64,000 nucleotides of DNA, from NCBI GenBank assembly GCA_020435335.1, contig JAGQZT010000027.1:1-64000 (forward strand), in the 5' to 3' direction. Of this stretch, positions 52,791 through 63,098 are shown piece after piece (the first letter of the stretch is position 1; each line of letters begins with the position of its first letter). The DNA is from Flavobacteriales bacterium. GTDB taxonomy: Bacteria > Bacteroidota > Bacteroidia > Flavobacteriales_E > Vicingaceae. A program made the position numbers and the translations under genes. Under the pieces are notes generated by a model. The model was not told the origin of the DNA. It searched no databases and was given only the letters and a program-made list of their open reading frames with translations.

Positions 52791-55700
52791 ATGTTTAAAA
52801 ATATATTACACAGGCCTGTTCTGGCGATCGTGATCTCCATTGTTGTGGTTTTCACCGGAACGCTTGCCATCAAACAGTTGCCTATTTCACAGTTCCCGGA
52901 TATTGCACCTACTACGGTCAGTATTTTCATTGCCTATCCGGGATCGAGTGCCGATGTGTTGGTAAAATCCACACTGGTTACCCTCGAAAATGCCATCAAC
53001 GGCGTACAGGGTATGCGCTACATGACATCCGATGCCACGAGTGCCGGTGAAGCAACCGTTACCATTACCTTCGAACCGGGAACCGATCCGAATCAGGCCG
53101 TTATCCGGGTCAAGACGAGGGTCGATCAGGTGATGCCGCTACTCCCCGAATTAGTGCAACGGGAAGGGGTGATCATCACCCCCATCCAGCCCAGTATGTT
53201 GATGAAGGTGAACCTATTCAGCACGAACAAAGAAGCGGATGAGAAGTTCCTTTACAACTATGCCTACACGAAAATGCTGCCGGAAATCCAACGGATCGAA
53301 GGTGTGGCCCGCGCTCAAATTCTGGGTAGCCGGAAGTATGCCATGCGGGTTTGGCTGAATCCGAACCGGATGCGAGCCTACCAGATCTCCGTAGACGAAG
53401 TGATGGAGGCACTGGCCGAACAGAGTATAATCGGTAGACCGGGACGTTTGGGTCAGAGTTCGGGAATCTATGCGCAATCGCTGGAATATGTACTATCTTA
53501 CCGCGGCAGATACAACAAACCGGAAGAGTACGGAAACATCATCATCCGTGCGAATCCCGACGGAGAAAGCATACACCTGAAAGACATTGCCGAAATCGAG
53601 CTGGGGAGTGAGTTCTTCGACATCTACTCCAACCTCGACGGCTATCCATCGGCGGCCATCGTACTCAAACAAACCTACGGCAGTAACGCCAGTAAGGTCA
53701 TCGACCGGGTAAAGGAAAAACTCAAAGAACTGGAAGCAACCTTCCCTCCCGGAATGGATTATAAATTCAGTTACGATGTATCCAAATTCCTGGATGCCTC
53801 CATTGAACAGGTGATCCACACCTTGCGGGATGCTTTCATCCTGGTAGCCCTGGTGGTCTTCCTCTTCCTCGGCGACTGGCGTTCTACGCTGATCCCTATC
53901 CTGGCCGTACCGGTATCATTGATCGGGGCCTTTTTCATCATGCAATTCTTCGGATTCTCCATCAACCTGATCACCTTGTTTGCCCTGGTATTGGCCATCG
54001 GTATTGTGGTCGATGATGCCATTGTGGTTGTGGAAGCCGTTCATGCCAAAATGGAGGAAGATGAACACATCACACCATACAATGCCGTAAAGAAAGTAAT
54101 GGGAGAGATCAGCGGAGCCATCATCGCCATTACCCTGGTTATGGTTTCGGTTTTCGTGCCAATCGCTTTCATGTCGGGACCGGTAGGAACGTTTTACCGC
54201 CAGTTCTCGGTAACGATGGCCAGCTCCATCATCCTTTCAGCCCTCATCGCCCTTACCCTTACTCCGGTTTTGTGTGCCATGATCCTGAAAAACAACCACG
54301 GCAAACCCAAACGCAAATCGCCGGTAAACTGGTTAATTGACCGTTTCAACAGAAGCTTTGATAAGCTGACCGGACGCTATGTCGGAATTTTAAAGTTGAT
54401 CGTTAACAGGCGTCTGATCACATTCGGCGTACTCGTACTTTTCGGACTCGGCATATTCTATGAAAGCAATGTTGTTCCGGGGGGATTTGTACCCGGTGAA
54501 GACCAGGGAACGATCTATGCCATCATTCAAACACCTCCGGGAAGTACCCTGGAAAGAACCAATAAGGTAGCCGAAGAACTTCAGGAGATTTGCGAACATG
54601 TAGAAGGTGTTGAATCGGTAGCTTCCTTTGCCGGGTATGAGATCATGACCGAAGGGCGCGGATCGAATGCCGGAACCTGTTTGATCAACCTTGAGGACTG
54701 GTCGGAACGTGATCATTCCATCCATGAAATCATGGAAGAGCTCGAGGAAAAATCGCAGGAACTGGGTGCCATCGTGGAATTCTTCGAACCGCCGGCCGTT
54801 CCCGGTTTCGGTACTTCCGGCGGATTCTCAGTGAGGCTGCTGGATAAAACCAACTCCACCGATTACCACGAATTCGACAAGATCAATAAAGAATTTATGA
54901 ATGCCTTAAAAGCACGTAAGGAGCTTAGTGGATTGTTCACCTTCTTTGCGGCGAACTACCCGCAATATGAATTGGAGATCGACAACAAAGTGGCGATGCA
55001 AAAAGGAGTTTCTATCGGAACTGCCATGGAAAACCTGAACATCCTGATCGGAAGTACGTATGAGCAGGGCTTTATCCGGTTCGGGCAGTTCTTTAAAGTG
55101 TATGTCCAGTCGGCACCTGAATTCAGGCGTTTGCCTTCCGACATCCTGAACCTGTTCATCCGGAACGACCATGGAGAAATGGTTCCTTACTCCTCTTTCA
55201 TGAAACTGAAAAAGACGCAGGGCCCCAACGAGATTACCCGTTTCAACATGTACAATTCCGCTGCCATCCGGGGACTGCCGGCTAAAGGTTATACCACTGC
55301 GGACGCCATTCAGGCCATCAACGAAGTAGCGGAAGAATCGTTGCCCCGTGGTTACGATGTGGCCTGGGAAGGATTATCGTACGATGAAGCCAAACGGGGA
55401 AATGAATCGCTGTACATTTTCATCATCGTGCTGATCTTCGTTTACCTGGTTCTGGCCGCGCAGTATGAAAGCTTTCTTTTACCATTGGCGGTTATTTTCT
55501 CGTTACCGGTTGGTGTTTTCGGGTCTTTCCTGTTCCTGAAATTGATGGGCTTAGCCAACGATGTGTATGCACAGGTCGGGCTCATCATGTTGGTCGGGTT
55601 ACTGGGTAAGAACGCCGTTCTGATCGTTGAGTTTGCCGTACAAAAACGCCGCCAGGGGTCAAGCATTTATGATGCTGCCGTGGAAGGAGCCAAAGTGCGG

Positions 55701-56036
55701 TTCCGTCCGATTCTGATGACCTCCTTTGCCTTTGTTGCCGGATTGATTCCGCTGGTGATTGCCACCGGAGCCGGAGCGATCGGTAACCGGACCATCGGTG
55801 GTTCCGCCCTGGGTGGGATGCTTCTCGGCACCATCTTCGGGGTGATCATCATTCCGGGATTGTACTACATTTTCGGGAAAATGGCCGATGGACGTAAGAT
55901 CATTAAAGGCGAATACGACGAAAGTCTGTCGCAGGAATTTGTCCGTACCGGTGAAGAACAAAAAGAAATGCTAAAAAATCTTCGGACTGCCAACAAAACG
56001 TTATCCAAGTTGTTGGGAAGAAGGAAGAAAAAATAA
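52791..56036 (+). CDS. RND efflux pump inner-membrane transporter (HAE1 type)
   Basis: The 1081-residue protein is a proton-driven pump of the AcrB family. It has helix 1 (VLAIVISIVVVFTGTLAIKQLP), two large periplasmic loops and twelve helices. The proton-relay pair is visible in helix 4 (GIVVDDAIVVVEAVHA), and the second half has LVGLLGKNAVLIVEFA. The GEDQG motif (PGEDQGTIYAI) is present. The substrate range (drugs, dyes, bile salts) cannot be read from sequence. It is slightly longer than AcrB because of a charged C-terminal tail ending in GRRKKK. Confidence 0.96.
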   Translation: MFKNILHRPVLAIVISIVVVFTGTLAIKQLPISQFPDIAPTTVSIFIAYPGSSADVLVKSTLVTLENAINGVQGMRYMTSDATSAGEATVTITFEPGTDPNQAVIRVKTRVDQVMPLLPELVQREGVIITPIQPSMLMKVNLFSTNKEADEKFLYNYAYTKMLPEIQRIEGVARAQILGSRKYAMRVWLNPNRMRAYQISVDEVMEALAEQSIIGRPGRLGQSSGIYAQSLEYVLSYRGRYNKPEEYGNIIIRANPDGESIHLKDIAEIELGSEFFDIYSNLDGYPSAAIVLKQTYGSNASKVIDRVKEKLKELEATFPPGMDYKFSYDVSKFLDASIEQVIHTLRDAFILVALVVFLFLGDWRSTLIPILAVPVSLIGAFFIMQFFGFSINLITLFALVLAIGIVVDDAIVVVEAVHAKMEEDEHITPYNAVKKVMGEISGAIIAITLVMVSVFVPIAFMSGPVGTFYRQFSVTMASSIILSALIALTLTPVLCAMILKNNHGKPKRKSPVNWLIDRFNRSFDKLTGRYVGILKLIVNRRLITFGVLVLFGLGIFYESNVVPGGFVPGEDQGTIYAIIQTPPGSTLERTNKVAEELQEICEHVEGVESVASFAGYEIMTEGRGSNAGTCLINLEDWSERDHSIHEIMEELEEKSQELGAIVEFFEPPAVPGFGTSGGFSVRLLDKTNSTDYHEFDKINKEFMNALKARKELSGLFTFFAANYPQYELEIDNKVAMQKGVSIGTAMENLNILIGSTYEQGFIRFGQFFKVYVQSAPEFRRLPSDILNLFIRNDHGEMVPYSSFMKLKKTQGPNEITRFNMYNSAAIRGLPAKGYTTADAIQAINEVAEESLPRGYDVAWEGLSYDEAKRGNESLYIFIIVLIFVYLVLAAQYESFLLPLAVIFSLPVGVFGSFLFLKLMGLANDVYAQVGLIMLVGLLGKNAVLIVEFAVQKRRQGSSIYDAAVEGAKVRFRPILMTSFAFVAGLIPLVIATGAGAIGNRTIGGSALGGMLLGTIFGVIIIPGLYYIFGKMADGRKIIKGEYDESLSQEFVRTGEEQKEMLKNLRTANKTLSKLLGRRKKK

Positions 56037-56053
56037 TTAAAAAAATCCGCATA

Positions 56054-57487
56054 ATGTTTACTAGAATAACATACATCATCATAACAACAGGCTTTTTGGC
56101 ACTGGGTTTCTCGGCGTGCAAAACACCCGGTTTTGTTAGCAAAACAGAGAACAAATCCGTTCCCGGGAGTTTTAACGAATCGACCGACACAACCAATACG
56201 GCTCAGGTAAAATGGAAGGATTATTTTACCGACCCCAACCTGGTCGCACTCATCGATACGGCTCTGAGCAATAACCAGGAACTGAACATCATGTTGCAGG
56301 AAATCAACATTTCCAACAACGAAGTGCGAGCCCGAAAAGGCGAATACCTGCCCTCCATCGGCTTGCAAGGTGGCGCCGGAATCGAAAAAGTAGGTCGTTA
56401 CACCAGTCAGGGTGCCAACGATGCCAATACCGAAATCGAACCCGGTAAAGAATTTCCCGAACCACTCCCCGATTTTATGGTGGGAGCCTATGCCTCCTGG
56501 GAAGTAGATATCTGGAAGAAGTTACGAAACGCCAAAAAATCAGCCGTATTCAATTACCTCTCCAGCATCGAAGGGAAAAATTTCATGGTCACGAACCTGG
56601 TTTCTGAGGTCGCAGCATCCTATTACGAGCTGATCGCGTTGGATAACCAACTGGACATCATTAAAAAGAACATCGAAATCCAGCAGAATGCACTGAAAAT
56701 CGTTAAGATGCAGAAGCAAGCCGCCAAGGTGACCGAACTGGCTGTTCGGAAATTTGAAGCAGAAGTCTTGAAAAATCAAAGTCATCTCTATGAAATCCAG
56801 CAGATGATCGTAGAAACGGAAAACCGGATCAACTATCTCATCGGAAGGTTCCCACAACCGGTACAGCGAAACGCCTCTAACTTTACAGAGTTAACCCCTC
56901 AGCCATTACAGGCCGGGATCCCTTCGCAATTACTGGAGAACAGGCCGGACATCAAACAAGCCGAACTGGAACTGGAAGCTGCCAAGCTGGATGTGAAAGT
57001 GGCAAAAGCCAACTTCTATCCGCGTTTCGACATTACCGCAGGAGTTGGTCTGCAGGCTTTTGACCCCAGTCATCTGGTAAAAGCTCCCGAATCCATGTTA
57101 TATAATGTGGCGGGCGACCTGATGGCTCCGCTGATCAATCGGAATGCGATCAAGGCCAATTATTTCAGCGCCAGTTCGAAACAAGTTCAGGCCGTTTACA
57201 ATTATGAACGAACCGTGTTAAATGCCTACATCGAAGTGGTTAACCAGTTGTCGAAAATCGACAACCTGGAAAAGAGTTACGATTTTAAGCAACAACAAGT
57301 GCAAACCCTAACCGAGTCCATCACCATCTCTACCAATCTTTTCAAATCGGCCAGAGCCGATTACATGGAAGTATTGATGACGCAACGGGATGCTCTGGAA
57401 TCGAAAATGGAATTGATAGAAACCAAAACCGCCCAGATGAATGCTTACGTTAAGATGTACCAGGCCCTCGGCGGCGGCTGGAAATAA
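56054..57487 (+). CDS. TolC/NodT-type outer-membrane efflux lipoprotein
   Basis: The 477-residue protein is the outer-membrane channel of the RND system. It has a lipoprotein signal (Cys22 in LGFSACKTP). It also has two tandem outer-membrane-efflux repeats, with the typical LLENRPDIKQAELELEAAKLDVKVAKANFYPRFD near the middle and YMEVLMTQRDALESKMELIE near the end. It lies 17 nt after the pump gene. This order (adaptor, pump, NodT-type channel) is the standard efflux operon. No regulator gene is adjacent. Confidence 0.94.
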   Translation: MFTRITYIIITTGFLALGFSACKTPGFVSKTENKSVPGSFNESTDTTNTAQVKWKDYFTDPNLVALIDTALSNNQELNIMLQEINISNNEVRARKGEYLPSIGLQGGAGIEKVGRYTSQGANDANTEIEPGKEFPEPLPDFMVGAYASWEVDIWKKLRNAKKSAVFNYLSSIEGKNFMVTNLVSEVAASYYELIALDNQLDIIKKNIEIQQNALKIVKMQKQAAKVTELAVRKFEAEVLKNQSHLYEIQQMIVETENRINYLIGRFPQPVQRNASNFTELTPQPLQAGIPSQLLENRPDIKQAELELEAAKLDVKVAKANFYPRFDITAGVGLQAFDPSHLVKAPESMLYNVAGDLMAPLINRNAIKANYFSASSKQVQAVYNYERTVLNAYIEVVNQLSKIDNLEKSYDFKQQQVQTLTESITISTNLFKSARADYMEVLMTQRDALESKMELIETKTAQMNAYVKMYQALGGGWK

Positions 57488-57511
57488 TCCTGATGTTTAT
57501 CTTTTTTGAAT

Positions 57512-57519
57512 TATCTTTA
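57512..57519 (+). promoter_or_regulatory. Near-consensus -7 element supporting a TTG start
   Basis: TATCTTTA differs at one base from TAnnTTTG and ends 5 nt before the TTG at 57525, the same spacing as at the perfect elements before other start codons in this window. Confidence 0.3.
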
Positions 57520-57524
57520 CGGCA

Positions 57525-58055
57525 TTGAAAAAATTACTCAGCATAGTACTCCTCGCATCCTTGATCCTGCCATTTGTTGGTACGGTTAGTTGGTTGAACT
57601 ACCAAAAAAAGACCGTACGACGTCAGATCAAACACCAGATCATGGTCGGAATCGATAAGGATGAGTTAGTGATGCTGACTTTTACCCGGGAAGAAGCTAC
57701 AACGGAATTGAAATGGAAACACTCGAAGGAATTCGGATACCGGGAAAGCATGTACGACATCGTTGAGGCCGACACATCAGGAAATACAATTACTTATTGG
57801 TGTTGGTGGGATTACCAGGAGACGAAACTCAACAAACAATTGTACCGCCTGTTAGCCGATTTTCTGGGTTCCGACAACAAGAATAAAGACACCAGGGATC
57901 AGTTCATGCAATTTTACAAATCGTTGTACTGTTCCGAAAAATCACTCTGGACAGCCGATGTTCCCGATCTGGGCAACCAACGGAAATCCGGGTATCAAAA
58001 CAGTTATACTTCAATCCAGTTAACACCACCAACACCACCACCAAACTTCATCTAG
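57525..58055 (+). CDS. Small anchored protein upstream of a TonB-dependent receptor
   Basis: The 176-residue protein is read from a TTG (57525), because that start opens a membrane anchor or signal peptide (KKLLSIVLLASLILPFVGT). The exported part has a striking aromatic motif TYWCWWDYQETKLN near residue 90, preceded by HSKEFGYRESMYDIVE. It ends in a proline-rich tail (LTPPTPPPNF). I recognise no named family. It lies 120 nt before the TonB receptor gene. Lone Cys/Trp clusters can bind metals, but nothing here proves it. Confidence 0.6.
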   Translation: MKKLLSIVLLASLILPFVGTVSWLNYQKKTVRRQIKHQIMVGIDKDELVMLTFTREEATTELKWKHSKEFGYRESMYDIVEADTSGNTITYWCWWDYQETKLNKQLYRLLADFLGSDNKNKDTRDQFMQFYKSLYCSEKSLWTADVPDLGNQRKSGYQNSYTSIQLTPPTPPPNFI

Positions 58056-58070
58056 TTTTACTTTTTTCAA

Positions 58071-58110
58071 CACCATGCACCGCACTTTTCGAAGCCGCGG
58101 TGCATCGGTG
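58071..58110 (+). promoter_or_regulatory. Strong stem-loop before the TonB receptor gene
   Basis: A perfect 9-bp stem (ATGCACCGC at 58075-58083 with GCGGTGCAT at 58097-58105) extends by CACC/GGTG past a one-base bulge. The 13-nt loop contains TTCGAA. No T run follows. It lies in the 120-nt leader region of the receptor gene. Confidence 0.5.
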
Positions 58111-58175
58111 TATCTAATCATTGCTCAATTCAAGATCACTTGGAATGAGCCTGTACGGACTATAAAACCAGAATC

Positions 58176-60509
58176 ATGAAAACATATTTGATCTTGGCGG
58201 CAAGTCTCTTGCTGTCAATCGACGTATGGTGTCAATATACTATTTCCGGAAGGATACTCGATGCCGAAAACAAAACGGCTCTGCACCATGCAACTATTTA
58301 TTTAACTGAATTGAACAAAGGCACTATCAGTGACGATAACGGACAATTCAACATCCGGGATGTGGGCAACGGAAGCTATCGTATCCAGATCACTTACCTG
58401 GGATACCAACCTGTTGTTCAACAAGTAACCATTAAAGGCCAGGATGCCAAACTGGAATTCAACATGGAAAAAGCAATCCTCGATATCGGCGAGGTGGTTG
58501 TTTCCAGCTCCTATACCAACACCCAGAACGAAAATACCGTGGCGGTTGATGTCATAAAAAAAAGTGACATGCAAAGAAACGGGGCTTTTACCGTGATGGA
58601 TGTGATCAACAAAGTGCCGGGCGTAGATGCCGTAACCACCGGACCGCTGGTTAGCCGTCCGGTTATCAGGGGACTATCGAGTAACCGGGTATTAACGGTG
58701 GCTGACGGACTCCGCTTTGAAACCCAGCAATGGGACGATGAGCATGGGATCGGAGTGAATGAACTCGGCATCGACCGGGTGGAGATCATCAAAGGCCCTT
58801 CCAGCTTGTTGTATGGCCCCGAAGCCATGGGTGGAATCGTTCACTTTGTGGATGAAAATCCGGCGGCGGTCGGCACTACACAGGGAAGTATATTGGGGTC
58901 TCTCTACTCCAACAACATCGGAGCCATGACCAACTTCAACCTGAAAGGGGCAAAAGAACATTACAACTGGGGTATTAATGTGCTCGGGAAACTCATTTCC
59001 GATTATTATTACAATGGATACAGTTTCCGGGTACCAAATACCCGCATGCTGGAATACGGAGCGAAAGGCTATATCGGACTGAACCGGAAATGGGGATCAA
59101 CCCGATTGACCTACCTGTTCAACAATGCAGCCTACGGCATCCTTGATGGTAAGGACATCGTAAAAGATGCCGAAGGGAACATCATCAATGTGGACACGGC
59201 CGAAACCGAAGAGATCCCCTTTGAGGTGGAAGCCCCATTTCACATGGTGACCGATCACCGGATCAACTCCAAAACCATTTTGCTGCTCGGCGGATCAAAA
59301 GTGGAACTGATCCTGGGCTTGCAGAATAACCACCGTTCGGAACATGAAGAGCTGATCCCCCAACCGGGTGAAAAGCGAAATAAAGAGGGATATGAGTACG
59401 TCGGACTGAATTTAATGTCGGGGCTCTACAGCTTGAAATGGCACTTACCGGCCATGGGGAATTTCTCCACCATCATCGGTTCGCAGGGGATGTATGAAAA
59501 GAACACCAACTCGACCAAAGCAAGTACGAGACTGATTCCCGATGCAACCATCATGGACGCCGGTTTTATGGCCGTAACCAAATACAGCATCAACAATTTC
59601 AATTTCAGCGCCGGCGGACGTTATGATGCCCGCTCCCTGAAAACCGAAGCCATGCAGGATTCTACCAGTAATTTCTTTGCCATTTCGAGGGTGTACGACA
59701 ACGTCAGCACATCCTTAGGAGCAGAATACAACCTGAAGAACCGCTTCATCCTTCGTTCAAGTTTTTCAACGGGTTATCGCAGCCCGAACCTCAACGAATT
59801 AATGGCCAATGGTGTTAAACTGGAATCGTTACGCTTTGAACAAGGTAACATCAACCTCAATAAAGAGCATAACAATGAAGTGGATCTGAGCCTGACATTA
59901 GCCGGAAAATCGCTGAGCTTAACTGTTTCAGGGTTCATCAATCGGATCACGGATTATATTTACCTGACTCCGACCGGAACCTTCGACACCACAAGCAGCA
60001 CAACGCTGCCGATCGCTCCGGTTTACGAATACCGTCAAAACAACGCCACAATTTTCGGTGGCGAAGGCGGCCTGAGCATTCATCCTTCCGGATTGAAATG
60101 GTTCAGTTACGACATAAAAGCAGCAACACTGACCGCCAGGAGGGATTTTGACGATTCATACCTGCCGATGATGCCAACGAATAAAATCTACAACAGCATC
60201 ACCCTGAGGTTTGATCGGTTCAATAAAATGACCGGTGTTTTTGTACGCGTGGGAACGATTACGGCCTTAAAACAATTTAAAGTAGCTGCCAACGAGTTGA
60301 AAACACCCTCTTACACGCTGGTAAACTTCGCTGTAGGTGCCACACTCAATAGCTTTGAAATGAGCCTGTGCGCGAACAACCTACTGGATCGGGCTTACCT
60401 GGATAATTTATCCCGGTTCAGGGCATTCGACATCTACAGTCCGGGCAGAAACATCTCCTTCAGCTTGAAAAAATACTTTGGAGATCACCCAAAGAATAAG
60501 AAAATATAA
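58176..60509 (+). CDS. TonB-dependent outer-membrane receptor
   Basis: The 777-residue protein takes up a substrate across the outer membrane using TonB energy. It has a signal peptide. A carboxypeptidase-regulatory-like domain (~22-100, ISGRILDAENKTALHHATIYL) precedes a plug domain (DVINKVPGVDAV, RPVIRGLSSNRVL, VEIIKGPSSLLYGPEAMGGIVHFV) and a 22-strand barrel. The barrel ends in RAFDIYSPGRNISFSLKKYF. The small anchored protein upstream may work with it. The ligand (metal chelate, heme or other) is not evident. A terminator follows directly. Confidence 0.95.
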   Translation: MKTYLILAASLLLSIDVWCQYTISGRILDAENKTALHHATIYLTELNKGTISDDNGQFNIRDVGNGSYRIQITYLGYQPVVQQVTIKGQDAKLEFNMEKAILDIGEVVVSSSYTNTQNENTVAVDVIKKSDMQRNGAFTVMDVINKVPGVDAVTTGPLVSRPVIRGLSSNRVLTVADGLRFETQQWDDEHGIGVNELGIDRVEIIKGPSSLLYGPEAMGGIVHFVDENPAAVGTTQGSILGSLYSNNIGAMTNFNLKGAKEHYNWGINVLGKLISDYYYNGYSFRVPNTRMLEYGAKGYIGLNRKWGSTRLTYLFNNAAYGILDGKDIVKDAEGNIINVDTAETEEIPFEVEAPFHMVTDHRINSKTILLLGGSKVELILGLQNNHRSEHEELIPQPGEKRNKEGYEYVGLNLMSGLYSLKWHLPAMGNFSTIIGSQGMYEKNTNSTKASTRLIPDATIMDAGFMAVTKYSINNFNFSAGGRYDARSLKTEAMQDSTSNFFAISRVYDNVSTSLGAEYNLKNRFILRSSFSTGYRSPNLNELMANGVKLESLRFEQGNINLNKEHNNEVDLSLTLAGKSLSLTVSGFINRITDYIYLTPTGTFDTTSSTTLPIAPVYEYRQNNATIFGGEGGLSIHPSGLKWFSYDIKAATLTARRDFDDSYLPMMPTNKIYNSITLRFDRFNKMTGVFVRVGTITALKQFKVAANELKTPSYTLVNFAVGATLNSFEMSLCANNLLDRAYLDNLSRFRAFDIYSPGRNISFSLKKYFGDHPKNKKI

Positions 60510-60521
60510 ATGTTAATTTTT

Positions 60522-60555
60522 AACCCGTCTTTCTTTCGAGAGACGGGTTTTTTTC
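60522..60555 (+). terminator. Terminator of the TonB receptor gene
   Basis: The stem AACCCGTCT (60522-60530) pairs with AGACGGGTT (60541-60549) around a 10-nt loop and is followed by a T run. Confidence 0.9.
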
Positions 60556-60600
60556 TACCTTTATAAGACCAACCCATTTGATCCGATAAAACAAAAAACC

Positions 60601-62136
60601 ATGAACGCCAGAGTTTTATTCATTTATTTTAGTTTAGTTGTCTTAGCTGCCGTTACGGGAATCTATTTCGTGTGGAAACCCATCTTGTGGAGCCTTATTT
60701 TATTCGGCCCCATTCTCCTGATCGGCTGGTTCGACATCTTTCAAACCAAACATGCCATCAAACGAAACTTTCCCGTTTTAGGTCATTTCAGGTACATGCT
60801 CGAAAAGATTCGTCCGGAGATCATGCAATATTTCGTAGAAACGGATACAGAAGGACGTCCAATTAACAGGCAATTCCGTTCGCTCGTATACCAACGGGCC
60901 AAAAAGGTGAATGATACCGTGCCTTTCGGAACGCAAATGGATGTTTATGAGGTCGGCTACGAGTGGATGGACCATTCCATGTATGCCCGGGGGCACAAAG
61001 AGATCAATGACAAGCCCCGGGTGATGGTTGGCGGACCCGATTGCAAACAACCTTATCTGGCCAGCCTGTTGAATATTTCTGCCATGAGCTTCGGCTCCCT
61101 GAGTAAAAATGCGGTGATGGCTTTAAATAAAGGTGCGAAAAAAGGCCGGTTTGCCCACAATACCGGCGAAGGTGCCATCAGTCCTTACCACTTGAAATAC
61201 GGTGGAGACCTGATCTGGCAAATCGGAACCGGATACTTCGGCTGCCGGACCGAGGATGGTGATTTCAGCCCGGAAAAGTTCGAAAAAAATGCGAAGCTGG
61301 AGCAAGTAAAAATGATCGAAATCAAAATTTCTCAAGGTGCCAAACCCGGACATGGCGGTATTTTACCGGCGGCAAAAAATACGGAAGAGATCGCAAAGAT
61401 CAGAGGCGTGCAGCCGCATACCGATGTTCATTCACCTCCGAGCCACTCCGCCTTTTCATCGGCCGAAGGACTATTGGATTTCGTTCAATTATTACGGGAA
61501 AGATCGGGTGGAAAACCCATCGGATTTAAGTTATGTGTGGGTAAAAAAGAAGAGTTCATTGACATCTGTAAGGCCATGATTACTACCGGTATCAAACCCG
61601 ATTTTATTACGGTTGACGGTGGTGAAGGAGGAACCGGTGCAGCCCCTATCGAGTTTTCAAATTCCCTGGGCATGCCACTCAAGAACGGTTTGTCATTTGT
61701 CTATGACACTCTGGTAGGCTATGACCTGAAAAAGGACATTATTTTGATCGGATCGGGGAAAGTTTTTAGTGCATTCGACATTGCCCGGACCCTCGCTCTG
61801 GGTGCCGACATGGTAAACAGTGCACGAGCCATGATGATGGCCGCAGGCTGTATCCAGGCACTCCAGTGTAATTCCAACAAATGCCCGGTAGGTGTGGCCA
61901 CGCAAGACAAAAAACTAATGAAAGGATTGGATGTGGAAGACAAAGCCCGTAGGGTTACCAACTACCACAACGGAACACTTCACAGTTTCAGTGAGTTGGT
62001 CGGAGCCACAGGCATCAACAGCTTGAGTGAGCTGAACCGAAAACACATCAACCGAAGGGTGAGCATGAATCAGGTGTTGAAATACGATGAAATTTTTCCT
62101 TACGTGGAAAAAGGAAGTTTACTGAATCAGGGTTAA
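60601..62136 (+). CDS. FMN-binding glutamate synthase family protein
   Basis: The 511-residue protein has two N-terminal membrane helices (VLFIYFSLVVLAAVTGIYFVW, ILWSLILFGPILLIGWF). A glutamate-synthase central domain follows, with FMN-phosphate sites (TVDGGEGGTGAAPIEF, GADMVNSARAMMMAAGCIQ) and an iron-sulfur cysteine set C-x5-C-x4-C (GCIQALQCNSNKCPVGVATQ). It lacks the amidotransferase and GXGXG domains of full-length GltB, so it is a stand-alone synthase-like enzyme. The ammonia source and physiological role are unproven. TACCTTTA at 60556 is a near-consensus -7 element. Its stop overlaps convergent ftsE by 4 bp. Confidence 0.9.
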   Translation: MNARVLFIYFSLVVLAAVTGIYFVWKPILWSLILFGPILLIGWFDIFQTKHAIKRNFPVLGHFRYMLEKIRPEIMQYFVETDTEGRPINRQFRSLVYQRAKKVNDTVPFGTQMDVYEVGYEWMDHSMYARGHKEINDKPRVMVGGPDCKQPYLASLLNISAMSFGSLSKNAVMALNKGAKKGRFAHNTGEGAISPYHLKYGGDLIWQIGTGYFGCRTEDGDFSPEKFEKNAKLEQVKMIEIKISQGAKPGHGGILPAAKNTEEIAKIRGVQPHTDVHSPPSHSAFSSAEGLLDFVQLLRERSGGKPIGFKLCVGKKEEFIDICKAMITTGIKPDFITVDGGEGGTGAAPIEFSNSLGMPLKNGLSFVYDTLVGYDLKKDIILIGSGKVFSAFDIARTLALGADMVNSARAMMMAAGCIQALQCNSNKCPVGVATQDKKLMKGLDVEDKARRVTNYHNGTLHSFSELVGATGINSLSELNRKHINRRVSMNQVLKYDEIFPYVEKGSLLNQG

Positions 62137-62873
62137 AGATTCTCTCCTTCGTGTTTTTCGGGTTCTTCGGCAGGCATGACCATGGAAGATTGAAAAGTGT
62201 TTTGAGTTGAACCACTCACCTCAACCACCGTACTGTTTTCGCACTTGATGGTTCTCGATTTGAACTTACCCATCAGGTGAAAATCGTGCGTAGCCATTAA
62301 GATCGCTTTACCTTTCTGACTGATGTCGAACAACAATTTCATGATCTCCTCAGAGGTTTCGGGATCAAGGTTTCCTGTCGGCTCGTCGGCCAGGATCAGA
62401 TCCGGCTCATTAAGCAATGCCCGGGCAATCACCACCCGCTGTTGTTCACCACCACTCAATTCGTGAGGAAACTTATACCCTTTCGCTCCTAATCCGACAT
62501 TGTTCAACACCTCCGTGATGCGTGCTTCGATCTTGTCTTTTTCCTTCCAGCCGGTAGCTTTCAAGACAAAGATCAGGTTGTCGTGCACACTCCGGTCGGT
62601 CAGCAATTGAAAATCCTGAAAAACGATGCCCAGCTTTCTTCGCAGGAAAGGAACCTTACGGCGTTTGATGGCTTTCAGATCGAAATCACAAACCGTAGCT
62701 TCCCCTTCTTTCAGGGGCAGATCACCATATAAAGTCTTCAACAGACTACTCTTTCCGGAACCGGTCTTACCGATCAGGTAAACAAACTCACCCTGACCGA
62801 TCTTCAGGTTCACATCCTGCAGAACCAGGTTGTCCTTTTGGAAAATTTTAGCCGATTGAATATCTATGATCAT
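62133..62873 (-). CDS. ftsE: Cell division ATP-binding protein FtsE
   Basis: FtsE is the ATPase of the FtsEX complex, which activates peptidoglycan hydrolases at the division site. The 246-residue protein has Walker A GKTGSGKS (35-42), the Q-loop region [19 protein letters not shown], the signature [10 protein letters not shown], Walker [13 protein letters not shown] and the H-loop ATHDF. About 25 extra C-terminal residues (ending EKHEGENL) are unusual compared with E. coli FtsE. No ftsX is in the window next to it. LolD-type exporters are the alternative, but the [16 protein letters not shown] segment favours FtsE. Confidence 0.9.
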   Translation of the reverse strand: MIIDIQSAKIFQKDNLVLQDVNLKIGQGEFVYLIGKTGSGKSSLLKTLYGDLPLKEGEATVCDFDLKAIKRRKVPFLRRKLGIVFQDFQLLTDRSVHDNLIFVLKATGWKEKDKIEARITEVLNNVGLGAKGYKFPHELSGGEQQRVVIARALLNEPDLILADEPTGNLDPETSEEIMKLLFDISQKGKAILMATHDFHLMGKFKSRTIKCENSTVVEVSGSTQNTFQSSMVMPAEEPEKHEGENL

Positions 62874-63098
62874 GTTTTATTTTTTTCAGACCTGCCATAC
62901 TGAGCTGGTCGAAGCATCTTCTAACAAAAGTAACTAAAAACAAACAATATCACTTTTGCATTACAAATGTGACCTAATATTCGGGAGCACCACGCACACC
63001 CTATGAAATAATGTAAACATTATCACGTTGAAAACTTGAGGTGAACAAAAAAAGTAAAGGCTTTATCCTTTTTAATTTTAGCCCAATCTAAGTGGATT
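62874..63098. other. Intergenic region between ftsE and the TPR gene
   Basis: 225 bp with no gene. It contains a half copy of the interspersed repeat (CATACTGAGCTGGTCGAAG near 62896) and a near-consensus -7 element TAATTTTA at 63073-63080, 18 nt before the TPR gene start. I see no terminator here. Confidence 0.5.
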
